A stretch of DNA of 8,573 bases from an uncultured Dechloromonas sp. (GTDB lineage: Bacteria; Pseudomonadota; Gammaproteobacteria; Burkholderiales; Rhodocyclaceae), in the NCBI GenBank assembly GCA_946477505.1, contig CAMKYP010000144.1, forward strand, positions 1 to 8,573, in the 5' to 3' direction. A model generated the notes under the pieces. It searched no databases. It was given only the letters and a program-made list of their open reading frames with translations, and was not told the DNA's origin. The translations under genes were made by a program, and so were the position numbers. Below are positions 1 to 6,292 of this stretch, piece by piece (the stretch's first letter is position 1; every line of letters begins with the position of its first letter).

Positions 1-714
1 AAGCACCTCTACGGCGGCCTCGGCCAGAACCCGTTCAATCCGGCGATGGTCGCCTTCGCCATCTGCATCGTCTCCTTTCCGGCGCTGATGTCGCAATGGC
101 CGAGCGTCGGCCTGCAACTGCCGCTGGCCGACCAGATCAACGTCATTCTCGGCCTGGCGCCGCGTGTCGATGCGCTGTCCGGCGCCACCCCGCTCGACGC
201 CATGAAGACGGCCCTCAAGCTGGGCGAAGGCAGCCAGGATGTCGCCGCCTTGCTGGCCAACCAGGACATCTACGGCAATTTCGCCGGCCGCGGCTGGGAA
301 TGGGTGGCCTTGGGCTACCTGATCGGCGGGCTGTGGATGTGGCAGCGCAAGCTGATCACCTGGCATGTGCCGTTCGCTTTCGTCACCTCGCTGGTCGCCA
401 TTTCCGGCGCCCTGTGGCTGGTCAACCCGGCCCAGTTTGCCAGCCCGCTGTTCCACCTGCTGTCCGGCGGCGCCATGCTCGGCGCCTTCTTCATCGCCAC
501 CGACCCGGTTTCCGGCTGCACCACGCCGCGCGGCAAGCTGATCTTCGGCGCCGGTGCCGGCCTGCTCGCCTATATCATCCGCGTCTTCGGCGGCTATCCG
601 GACGGCGTGGCCTTCGCGGTGCTGCTGATGAACCTGTGCGCACCGGTCATCGACCTGCTTACCCAGCCTCGCATCTTCGGCATGAAGGATACCGGCAAGG
701 GAGGCGAGGCATGA
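1..714 (+). CDS. rnfD: RnfD, membrane subunit of the Rnf/Rsx electron transport complex (5'-truncated)
   Basis: RnfD is an integral membrane subunit of the ion-translocating ferredoxin:NAD+ oxidoreductase (Rnf), called Rsx in enterobacteria, where it keeps SoxR reduced. The frame is open from base 1 and begins inside the gene: the first visible residues KHLYGGLGQNPFNPAM are a hallmark of the RnfD/NqrB family. About 237 residues remain of a family usually near 350, so roughly the N-terminal third is missing at the window edge, not by mutation. The motif DALSGATPLD follows; its threonine codon (187-189) is the expected site of covalent FMN attachment by the flavin transferase ApbE. Several hydrophobic helices come after it, and the GGYPDGVAFAVLLMN segment near the C-terminus is also typical. 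The stop codon overlaps the rnfG start (ATGA). rnfA, rnfB and rnfC would be expected upstream, outside the window. Confidence 0.97.
   Translation, partial: KHLYGGLGQNPFNPAMVAFAICIVSFPALMSQWPSVGLQLPLADQINVILGLAPRVDALSGATPLDAMKTALKLGEGSQDVAALLANQDIYGNFAGRGWEWVALGYLIGGLWMWQRKLITWHVPFAFVTSLVAISGALWLVNPAQFASPLFHLLSGGAMLGAFFIATDPVSGCTTPRGKLIFGAGAGLLAYIIRVFGGYPDGVAFAVLLMNLCAPVIDLLTQPRIFGMKDTGKGGEA
697..704 (+). promoter_or_regulatory. Ribosome binding site of rnfG
   Basis: AAGGGAGG lies six bases before the ATG at 711. It fixes the rnfG start inside a reading frame that stays open far upstream as an arginine-rich shadow of rnfD. Confidence 0.8.
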
Positions 715-1373
715 GCGCGGCCCGCGAATTCACCGCTTCCGGCATGGCCGTTCGCACAGCGGCCATTCTGTTCATCTTCGTCATCATCTTCACCGGGTTG
801 CTCTCCGGTGCCTACCTGTGGACCAAGCCAGCCATCGAAGCCTCGGCAGCCGAGGAAAAGATGAAGCTGGTCGACGAGGTCCTACCGCGCAGCGAGTACG
901 ACAACAACCTGCTTACCGATACCGTCACCCTGCCGGCCACCGCCGAACTCGGCCTGGCCGACCCATCGACGCTCTACCGCGCGCGCCTGGGCGGGCGGGC
1001 GGCGGCGCTGGTTTTCGAGACGGTGGCCCCGGACGGCTACGCCGGCAAGATTCGCCTGATCGTCGCCATCCGCGCCAACGGCGAGCTGGCCGGCGTCCGC
1101 GTCACCCAGCACAAGGAAACGCCGGGTCTGGGCGACTACATCGAGGTCAAGAAGGACAAGAACAAGGCCCGCCCGTGGATCACGCAATTCACCGGCATGT
1201 CGCTGGCCCAGGTGACCGACAAAGAGTGGAAGGTGAAGAAGGATGGCGGCAAGATCGATTATTACGCCGGTGCCACTGTCACCCCCCGCGCCGTGACCAA
1301 GGCCACCCTCAAGGCGGCGCACTGGGCCGCAGCCAATCTTGATCGCCTGTTCGCCGAAGGAGGCGCCCAATGA
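711..1373 (+). CDS. rnfG: RnfG, covalent-FMN subunit of the Rnf/Rsx complex
   Basis: RnfG carries a covalently bound FMN on the periplasmic side of the membrane and passes electrons within the Rnf complex. The protein is 220 residues, normal for the family. Residues about 14-36 form one hydrophobic N-terminal anchor, and the rest is a soluble FMN-binding domain. The segment TQHKETPGLGDYI (residues 132-144) is highly characteristic of RnfG/NqrC. The flavinylation motif is DYYAGATVTPRAV with Thr189 (bases 1275-1277) as the expected FMN acceptor; the residue before GAT is Ala rather than the commoner Ser/Thr. The start at 711 is supported by a strong Shine-Dalgarno sequence and by the ATGA overlap with rnfD. 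A longer reading of this frame, from base 96, is rejected because its first part is an arginine-rich shadow of rnfD. The gene overlaps rnfE by four bases, so D, G and E are probably translationally coupled. Confidence 0.96.
   Translation: MSAAREFTASGMAVRTAAILFIFVIIFTGLLSGAYLWTKPAIEASAAEEKMKLVDEVLPRSEYDNNLLTDTVTLPATAELGLADPSTLYRARLGGRAAALVFETVAPDGYAGKIRLIVAIRANGELAGVRVTQHKETPGLGDYIEVKKDKNKARPWITQFTGMSLAQVTDKEWKVKKDGGKIDYYAGATVTPRAVTKATLKAAHWAAANLDRLFAEGGAQ
1356..1363 (+). promoter_or_regulatory. Ribosome binding site of rnfE
   Basis: GAAGGAGG sits inside the last codons of rnfG, six bases before the rnfE ATG at 1370, and supports that start. Confidence 0.8.
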
Positions 1374-2059
1374 TCACCCGCGAAGAATTCCGCACCATCG
1401 CCGGCAACGGCATCTGGAAGCAGAACACCTCGATCGCCCAGATCCTCGGCCTGTGCCCGCTGCTGGCCGTGACCACCAACGCGGTGAACGGCATCATGCT
1501 GTCGCTGGCGACGATCATCGTCATGGCGCTCTCCAACGTCGCCGTCGCCTCGTTGCGCAACCTGATCCCGCACGAAATCCGCATCCCGGTCTTCATCCTG
1601 ATCGTCGCTGCGCTGGTCACCGTCATCGACCTGCTGTTCAACGCCAACCTGCACGAGCTCTACCTGGTACTCGGCATCTTCATTCCGCTGATCGTCACCA
1701 ACTGCATCGTGCTCGCCCGTGTCGAAGCCTTCGCTGCCAAGAACCCGCCGCTGCAATCGACTTTTGATGGTGTGTTCATGGGTGTCGGCATGCTGTGGAC
1801 GCTGGCCCTGCTTGGCGGCATGCGCGAGTTTCTCGGTAGCGGCACGCTGTTCGGCGGTATCGACATGGTCTTCCCCAGCCTGCACCCGATCCAGGTTTTG
1901 CCGGAAAGCTATCCAGGCTTCCTGCTCGCCCTGCTGCCGCCGGGCGCCTTCATCCTGCTCGGCTGCATGATCGCCTGGAAGAACTGGATGGATGCCAAGG
2001 CGGCCGAACGGGCCCGCCTGAAGCCGCCGACCCCGGTCGCCACCGCCGGCTGCCACTAA
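1370..2059 (+). CDS. rnfE: RnfE, membrane subunit of the Rnf/Rsx complex
   Basis: RnfE (NqrD/RnfE family) is a six-helix membrane protein that pairs with RnfA. In this family the two paralogous subunits jointly hold an iron-sulfur centre inside the membrane, at conserved cysteines in half-helices of each. Both expected cysteines are present: Cys29 in LGLCPLLAVT and Cys112 in VTNCIVLAR. The protein is 229 residues, a normal length, and is hydrophobic throughout, with a short charged and proline-rich cytoplasmic tail after about residue 205. It starts inside an ATGA overlap with rnfG behind a good ribosome binding site. In E. coli the next gene after rsxE is nth; here nth lies about 2.6 kb further on. 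A probable intrinsic terminator follows the stop codon after five bases. Confidence 0.96.
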   Translation: MITREEFRTIAGNGIWKQNTSIAQILGLCPLLAVTTNAVNGIMLSLATIIVMALSNVAVASLRNLIPHEIRIPVFILIVAALVTVIDLLFNANLHELYLVLGIFIPLIVTNCIVLARVEAFAAKNPPLQSTFDGVFMGVGMLWTLALLGGMREFLGSGTLFGGIDMVFPSLHPIQVLPESYPGFLLALLPPGAFILLGCMIAWKNWMDAKAAERARLKPPTPVATAGCH

Positions 2060-2064
2060 GTCGC

Positions 2065-2089
2065 GGGCCCTGCGGGGCCCATGTTTTTT
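2065..2089 (+). terminator. Probable intrinsic terminator of the rnf operon
   Basis: GGGCCC (2065-2070) and GGGCCC (2075-2080) can pair as a 6-bp all-GC stem with the loop TGCG. After the three bases ATG comes a run of six T (2084-2089). It stands five bases after the rnfE stop, where an operon terminator is expected. The stem is short and the T run begins three bases late, so it may leak. It overlaps the farther-upstream candidate start (ATG at 2081) of the next gene. Confidence 0.55.
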
Positions 2090-2092
2090 CCC

Positions 2093-3160
2093 ATGCGTAT
2101 CGAAACCATCCGCCAAGCCCTGTACGCCGCCGGCGCCAAGGATTGCCATGCCGACCGCGTGCTGCGCGCCTGGACGCAAGGCCAGGCGCTCGACAGCGGG
2201 CCGCGCCACCAGCCGGCTGCCGACTTTCTCCCGCTTGGATTGCGCAACGCCCTTCCCGGGCTCTCATCCCAGCTGAACGGGCTGGCACGCATCCGCTCCG
2301 AGCATGCCGGCGAGGATGGCGCCCGCCTGCTCGTCGAACTCGGCGACGGCCAGCTGGTGGAAAGCGTTCTGCTCCCGCGCGACGGCCTGTGCATCTCGAC
2401 CCAGGTCGGCTGCGCGGTCGGCTGCACTTTCTGCATGACCGGCCGCGACGGCCTGCTGCGCCAGGTCGACAGCGGCGAAATGGTCGCCCAGGTGGTTCTT
2501 GCCCGCCGCCAGCGCAAGGTGAGCCGCGTGGTCTTCATGGGCATGGGTGAGCCCTCGCACAATATCGACAACGTGCTCGAAGCCATCGACATCCTGGGTA
2601 CCCATGGCGCCATCGGCCACAAAAACCTGGTTTTCTCAACCGTCGGCGATCACCGCGTTTTCGAACGCCTGCCTGCCGGGCGCGTTCGCCCGGCCCTGGC
2701 CATTTCGCTGCATACGACGCGCCCCGAATTGCGCCGTACCCTGCTGCCCAAGGCGGCGCCGATCGACCCCGGCGAACTGGTCGAACTGGCCGAAGCCTAT
2801 GCCCGCGACACGGGCTACCCGATCCAGTACCAATGGACCCTGATCGAAGGGGTCAACGACAGCGAGGCGGAAATGGACGGCATCGTCCGGCTCCTGACCG
2901 GAAAGTACGCGCTGATGAACCTGATTCCCTACAACACGACCGCCGCGCTCGACTATCGGCGTCCCCCGGTCGAACGGGTGACCGCGCTGGTACGCTACCT
3001 GCACGCGCGCGGTATCCGGACGACGGTACGCAATTCGGCCGGGCAGGATGTCGACGGCGGCTGCGGACAGCTGCGCGCCCGCAATCTGGAGACGCCCCGG
3101 AAATCCCGGCCGATTCACCCCCTCCGTCCCATCTCGCCAGCAAGCGGCTCAGCCTCCTGA
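2093..3160 (+). CDS. RlmN/Cfr-family radical SAM RNA methyltransferase (probable paralogue)
   Basis: Members of this family methylate C2 or C8 of adenine in RNA (RlmN: A2503 of 23S rRNA and A37 of some tRNAs; Cfr: A2503 C8) using a 4Fe-4S cluster and two SAM molecules. All key cysteines are visible in the 355-residue form. The radical-SAM triad is Cys107, Cys111 and Cys114 in CAVGCTFC. Cys100 lies seven residues before it, as in RlmN. Cys324 in DGGCGQLRAR matches the C-terminal mechanistic cysteine. FMGMGEP (149-154), SLHTTRPELR, EGVNDSE and NLIPYN are also family motifs. It differs from E. coli RlmN by a shorter N-terminal part, GMGEPSHN instead of GMGEPLLN, and a Pro/Arg/Ser-rich tail of about 25 residues after the last conserved cysteine. 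It may be a second paralogue rather than the housekeeping RlmN, so no symbol is given. ATG 2093 is preferred; the in-frame ATG at 2081 (adding MFFP) lies within the putative terminator. Neither has a clear ribosome binding site. The 3' end overlaps the opposite gene by 12 bases. Confidence 0.86.
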   Translation: MRIETIRQALYAAGAKDCHADRVLRAWTQGQALDSGPRHQPAADFLPLGLRNALPGLSSQLNGLARIRSEHAGEDGARLLVELGDGQLVESVLLPRDGLCISTQVGCAVGCTFCMTGRDGLLRQVDSGEMVAQVVLARRQRKVSRVVFMGMGEPSHNIDNVLEAIDILGTHGAIGHKNLVFSTVGDHRVFERLPAGRVRPALAISLHTTRPELRRTLLPKAAPIDPGELVELAEAYARDTGYPIQYQWTLIEGVNDSEAEMDGIVRLLTGKYALMNLIPYNTTAALDYRRPPVERVTALVRYLHARGIRTTVRNSAGQDVDGGCGQLRARNLETPRKSRPIHPLRPISPASGSAS

Positions 3161-4558
3161 GTCGTCCTCGACGACCCGGTTCTTTCCTGCCCGCTTGGCC
3201 CGGTAGCAGGCCTCGTCGGCACGACGCATCAAGCTCATTTCGTTGTCGTCGGCACGACAGAGCGCAACGCCGATGCTCACCGAGCAGGAAATCGTCCCCC
3301 CGGCGGGCGACGGCGTGCTGACCAGGGCAAATGCCCCGCGCAGACGCTCGGCGATCAGCAGTGCGGCCGGCCCATCGGTTTCCGGCAGCAGCACCACAAA
3401 CTCCTCACCGCCGTAGCGAAAAGCCGAATCGGAACGGCGCAGGCATTGATGGATGGCGTTGGCCAGGCTTTGCAATACCCGGTCGCCGCCCAGGTGGCCG
3501 TGGTTGTCGTTGACGGCCTTGAAGTTGTCGCAGTCCAGCGCCAGCATCGCCAACGGCCGGCCGTAGCGGGTCGCGCGATCGATCTCGACCGGCAACACCT
3601 CGCGCATGTGGCGCGAGTTGAACAGTCCGGTCAGCGGATCGGTCTGGCTCAAGGAGCGATAGCGTTCCTCGCTGTCGCGCAAGGCCTCCTCGACCCGCCG
3701 CCGCTCGGTCACGTCCTGCAGGGTCTCGATCGCGCCGATGACCTTGCCATCCGCATTCCGCAATGGCGCAGCCGTGAAGAACAGCCAGCGGCCACCTTTT
3801 CCGACATTGGGAAAGAAATCCTCGGCTTCGTAGCCGCCGTTGATCAGGGAGGAGCCGCGGAAGCGTCCGTGGTACAGGCGGTCGACCTCGCGCTCCCCGA
3901 CGCCGTCGACGATCAAGTCGGCCAGGATCGCGCGCTGCGCAGGGTAGAAGCTCTTCCAATGATCGCGGGTACCGATCACCTCGCTCGCCGGAAGCCCGCT
4001 CAAGGCCTCGCAGGCACGGTTCCAGTGCGTCACCACGTGATCGGCATCGATCACGATGGTGGGGACGGACGATCCATCGACCACCTGCGCCAGGTAAGCT
4101 TCCTTGTCGCGCAAGGCGGCCTCGGCCCGCCGGCGCTCGGTCACGTCCTGCAAGGTTTCGATGGCGCCGACGATCCGCCCGTCGGCATCGCGCAACGCTG
4201 CCGCGGTAAAGAACAGCCAGCGGCCACCTTCGCCGAAAGCCGGAAAGAAATCCTCGGCTTCGTAGGCATCGGGAATCAACGCGGATTTCGAGAATTTGCC
4301 GTGATAGTAGCGGTCGACGCCATCTTCGAGCACGCCATCGACCACCAGATCGGCCATAATCGGACGAGCCGAATCGTAAAAGGCGCGCCATTGCTCCGAA
4401 CGACCGATCATTTCCGCTGCCGGGACACCGGTCAGCACGGCACAGGCGCGATTCCAGTGGGTGACTTGATGATCCGCGTCGATCACGATGGTCGCCACCG
4501 GATTTCCCTCGACCAACTGGGTCAGTGCGACACCATTGTTTGCGCTCGCGTGCGGCAT
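3149..4558 (-). CDS. Tandem PAS domain diguanylate cyclase (PAS-PAS-GGDEF)
   Basis: The protein (469 residues) should make cyclic di-GMP from two GTP under control of two PAS sensor domains. PAS 1 covers about residues 15-145 and PAS 2 about 159-289; each ends in DVTERRR and leads into a short helical linker. The GGDEF domain covers about 302-465. Its GGEEF signature is at 383-387, with metal and substrate residues Asp342, Asn350, His355 and Asp359 matching PleD. The inhibitory-site motif RRSD (374-377) lies exactly five residues before GGEEF, so product inhibition is expected. No membrane segment or EAL domain is seen, so it should be cytoplasmic. ATG 4558 is chosen because it has a plausible ribosome binding site. 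A TTG at 4627 would add 23 residues, but it falls in a candidate promoter. The gene converges with the RlmN-like gene (12-base overlap) and diverges from nth. The PAS ligand cannot be told from sequence. Confidence 0.93.
   Translation of the reverse strand: MPHASANNGVALTQLVEGNPVATIVIDADHQVTHWNRACAVLTGVPAAEMIGRSEQWRAFYDSARPIMADLVVDGVLEDGVDRYYHGKFSKSALIPDAYEAEDFFPAFGEGGRWLFFTAAALRDADGRIVGAIETLQDVTERRRAEAALRDKEAYLAQVVDGSSVPTIVIDADHVVTHWNRACEALSGLPASEVIGTRDHWKSFYPAQRAILADLIVDGVGEREVDRLYHGRFRGSSLINGGYEAEDFFPNVGKGGRWLFFTAAPLRNADGKVIGAIETLQDVTERRRVEEALRDSEERYRSLSQTDPLTGLFNSRHMREVLPVEIDRATRYGRPLAMLALDCDNFKAVNDNHGHLGGDRVLQSLANAIHQCLRRSDSAFRYGGEEFVVLLPETDGPAALLIAERLRGAFALVSTPSPAGGTISCSVSIGVALCRADDNEMSLMRRADEACYRAKRAGKNRVVEDDSGG
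3161..3175 (+). terminator. Hairpin directly after the RlmN-like stop, possible weak terminator
   Basis: GTCGTC and GACGAC form a perfect 6-bp stem with the loop CTC, beginning one base after the TGA at 3158-3160. The following bases (CCCGGTTCTTT) are only weakly T-rich. The hairpin lies within the last codons of the opposite-strand cyclase gene, so it may simply reflect its Asp/Val/Glu codons. Confidence 0.25.
3677..4498 (-). repeat. Tandem in-frame duplication of a PAS-coding unit, period 432 bp
   Basis: Residues 21-150 (bases 4109-4498) and 165-294 (bases 3677-4066) of the cyclase align without a single gap at an offset of exactly 144 residues. I count 89 identical positions in 130 (about 68%). 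Shared blocks include TIVIDADH, VTHWNRAC, YEAEDFFP, GGRWLFFTAA and GAIETLQDVTERRR. The duplication is visible in the DNA too: an 18-base stretch at 3703-3720 recurs exactly at 4135-4152. Confidence 0.92.
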
Positions 4559-4569
4559 GAGGAAACAGG

Positions 4570-4576
4570 CCTCTCT
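4570..4576 (-). promoter_or_regulatory. Candidate ribosome binding site of the cyclase gene
   Basis: AGAGAGG on the minus strand lies 11 bases before the ATG at 4558, somewhat far but usable. Its GAGG could pair with CCTC immediately before the start codon (4 bp, 7-base loop), which may dampen initiation. Confidence 0.4.
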
Positions 4577-4590
4577 GTCGGTTAGAATTG

Positions 4591-4600
4591 TTTGTACAAA
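4591..4600. promoter_or_regulatory. Perfect 10-base palindrome, possible operator
   Basis: TTTGTACAAA is fully self-complementary and lies in the 88-base region between the divergent cyclase and nth genes. It overlaps the last bases of the candidate minus-strand -10 box and the predicted transcription start, a usual place for a repressor site. No regulator can be assigned and the length is short enough for chance. Confidence 0.3.
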
Positions 4601-4627
4601 TATCGCGCAGGCGGCGCCAAATAACAA
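4599..4627 (-). promoter_or_regulatory. Candidate sigma-70 promoter of the cyclase gene
   Basis: On the minus strand TTGTTA (4627-4622, 4 of 6 to the -35 consensus) is followed after exactly 17 bases by GATATT (4604-4599, 4 of 6 to the -10 consensus). Transcription would begin near 4592, giving a leader of about 34 bases to ATG 4558. No comparably good promoter for nth was found on the plus strand. Confidence 0.35.
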
Positions 4628-4646
4628 TCACCCGCATTGACTACCC

Positions 4647-5279
4647 GTGAAAAAAGCCCAGATCGAGCAGTTCTACACCCGCTTGCGCGAAGCCAACCCG
4701 GCACCGACGACCGAATTGCACTACGCCACCCCGTTTCAGCTGCTGATTGCGGTCATTCTGTCCGCCCAGGCAACGGACGTCGGCGTGAACAAGGCGACCG
4801 CCCGTCTTTTCCCGGTCGCCCCGACACCAGAGGCCATGCTCGCCCTCGGCGAAGAAGGGCTGCTCGAGTACATCAAGACCATCGGCCTGTTCCGCACCAA
4901 GGCGAAAAACGTCATCGCCACCTGCCGGATGCTGCTCGAACTGCATGGCGGAGAAGTTCCGGCCAATCGTGAGGCTCTGGAAGCCTTGCCCGGCGTGGGC
5001 CGCAAGACGGCCAACGTCGTGCTCAATACTGCCTTCGGGCAGCCGACCATCGCCGTCGATACGCATATCTTCCGTCTTGGCAACCGAACCGGGCTGGCCC
5101 CCGGCAAGACGGTGGTCGAGGTCGAGCAGAAGCTGCTGCGCGTCACGCCGGATGAATTCAAGAAAGATGCCCATCACTGGCTGATCCTGCACGGCCGCTA
5201 TATCTGCAAGGCGCGAAAACCGGATTGCGCACGCTGTGTCGTGATCGATCTCTGCGCTTTCCGGGGTAAAACGGCATGA
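4647..5279 (+). CDS. nth: Endonuclease III (DNA glycosylase/AP lyase)
   Basis: Nth removes oxidised pyrimidines from DNA and cleaves the resulting abasic site in base-excision repair. The protein is 210 residues (E. coli Nth has 211) and aligns from the first residues. The helix-hairpin-helix segment LPGVGRKTANVV contains the catalytic Lys120. Asp138 in IAVDTHIFR is the catalytic aspartate; both fall at E. coli numbering. The C-terminal 4Fe-4S loop is Cys187-X6-Cys194-X2-Cys197-X5-Cys203, also exact. The start is GTG: an in-frame stop at 4638 leaves no earlier option, and the N-terminus matches the family. No clear ribosome binding site precedes it. The gene overlaps the FIST gene by four bases (ATGA). 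In many proteobacteria nth directly follows rnfE/rsxE; here an RNA methyltransferase and a cyclase gene intervene. Confidence 0.98.
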   Translation: MKKAQIEQFYTRLREANPAPTTELHYATPFQLLIAVILSAQATDVGVNKATARLFPVAPTPEAMLALGEEGLLEYIKTIGLFRTKAKNVIATCRMLLELHGGEVPANREALEALPGVGRKTANVVLNTAFGQPTIAVDTHIFRLGNRTGLAPGKTVVEVEQKLLRVTPDEFKKDAHHWLILHGRYICKARKPDCARCVVIDLCAFRGKTA

Positions 5280-6292
5280 AGGTAGCCAGCGGCCTGGCCA
5301 CTGGCGCCAGGCCGGTTGCCGAGCTGGCCCAGGAGGCTGTCGCCAATGCCTTGGCCGTCGCCGGTGTGGACCGCGCCGACAACGTACTGCTCTTTCTGAG
5401 CCGCGACTACGCACGCAACCCGCAACCTGCCGTGCTGGCCGCAGCCCGGGCGGCCGGCTGCCTGTCGGTCTGCGGCTGCACCGCCAGCGGCCTGCTCACC
5501 GAACGCGGCTGGCAATTGGATCAATCGGCCGCCGCCGTGCTGATACTCTCGGCAACGGATTTTGCGGCACCGCCCGACGACTTGCTGCTTTCGTTCTCGT
5601 CCCACAGTCTTTTGCCCTTTGGCTGGCAGGCCGATACACCACGCGCCGGCTTTCTCGACTCCGATGGCATGGCCTGGTCCCATGGCCGGGTTGCCGAGCA
5701 GGGCTGCGCCGAACTTCGCCTGCCAGGTGTCCGCGCCCGCCCGATCCAATCCACCGGCATGCGCATCCTCGGTGAGGCACAAAACGTCGAGCAAAGCCGA
5801 GGTTACGAACTGCAGCGGGTAGGAGGACATCGTGCCATCGACAGCCTGCTCCGAGCGCTCCCTCCCGACTTGCGCGAACATCCGCCCTGGCACCAGATTG
5901 CCGTGCTGCGCCACGCAGCGGAACCCGGGATAGCCATCCTGGCTGCCAATGGCGATGGCTCGCTGATGCTGGCCGAGGCGCTCGCGCCCGGTGAGCCCAT
6001 CGTCTGGGCCATCCGCCAGCCGCTGGCGGCCGAACAGGAAATTCGCGCATTGTTCGCCAGCCAGCGCGAGATCCAAGCCCCGCCGGCGTTTGCGCTGATG
6101 TTTTCGTGCATCGGCCGCGGACCACTCTTTTACGGCAACGATGACCGCGACCTGCTGGCCTTTCGCGAACGCTTCCCGGATACGCCACTGCTCGGCGCCT
6201 ACGGCACCGGACAGATCATTCACCGGGCCGGCAGCAACCAGTTGTATCACAATGCCGTCCTGACCTTGCTTTACGAAAGCGCCCATGTTTAA
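5276..6292 (+). CDS. Stand-alone FIST domain protein (FIST_N plus FIST_C)
   Basis: FIST domains are predicted sensory modules that bind small ligands, possibly amino acids, and are often fused to kinases, cyclases or chemoreceptors. This 338-residue protein contains only the sensor. The N-terminal FIST half covers about residues 25-215 and includes VCGCTASGLL (65-74). The C-terminal half covers about 220-335 and includes MFSCIGRG (275-282) with Cys278, LLGAYGTGQI, and YHNAVLTLL near the end, all typical FIST_C motifs. There is no membrane segment or signal peptide, so it should be cytoplasmic. The ATG overlaps the nth stop, with a weak GGGG ribosome site nine bases upstream. Its stop overlaps the DUF1841 start by eight bases. 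The gene order nth-FIST-DUF1841 implies co-expression, but the ligand and output partner are unknown. Confidence 0.92.
   Translation: MKVASGLATGARPVAELAQEAVANALAVAGVDRADNVLLFLSRDYARNPQPAVLAAARAAGCLSVCGCTASGLLTERGWQLDQSAAAVLILSATDFAAPPDDLLLSFSSHSLLPFGWQADTPRAGFLDSDGMAWSHGRVAEQGCAELRLPGVRARPIQSTGMRILGEAQNVEQSRGYELQRVGGHRAIDSLLRALPPDLREHPPWHQIAVLRHAAEPGIAILAANGDGSLMLAEALAPGEPIVWAIRQPLAAEQEIRALFASQREIQAPPAFALMFSCIGRGPLFYGNDDRDLLAFRERFPDTPLLGAYGTGQIIHRAGSNQLYHNAVLTLLYESAHV

Noticed and set aside
96..710. Upstream extension of the rnfG frame
   Set aside because: It encodes an Arg/Ala-rich shadow of rnfD, and a strong ribosome binding site and normal family length point to ATG 711.
1262..2209. 315-residue minus-strand open frame opposite rnfE
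   Set aside because: Low-complexity Asp/Gln/Arg/His-rich translation, antisense to a clear membrane protein gene.
3703..4152. Exact 18-base direct repeat 432 bases apart, considered as a mobile or CRISPR-like repeat
   Set aside because: It is the DVTERR-coding part of the duplicated PAS unit; there are only two copies and both are coding.
3446..4585. 379-residue plus-strand open frame opposite the cyclase gene
   Set aside because: It is the antisense of the PAS-PAS-GGDEF gene. It shows no known motif, mirrors the PAS repeat, and is open because of high-GC codon bias.
4559..4627. TTG start adding 23 residues to the cyclase, including a hydrophobic stretch that could be mistaken for a signal
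   Set aside because: It begins inside the candidate -35 box, lacks a ribosome binding site, and the ATG at 4558 gives a normal cytoplasmic protein.
3405..4637. 410-residue minus-strand frame overlapping the cyclase gene
   Set aside because: Arginine-rich out-of-frame shadow of the cyclase with no domain signature.
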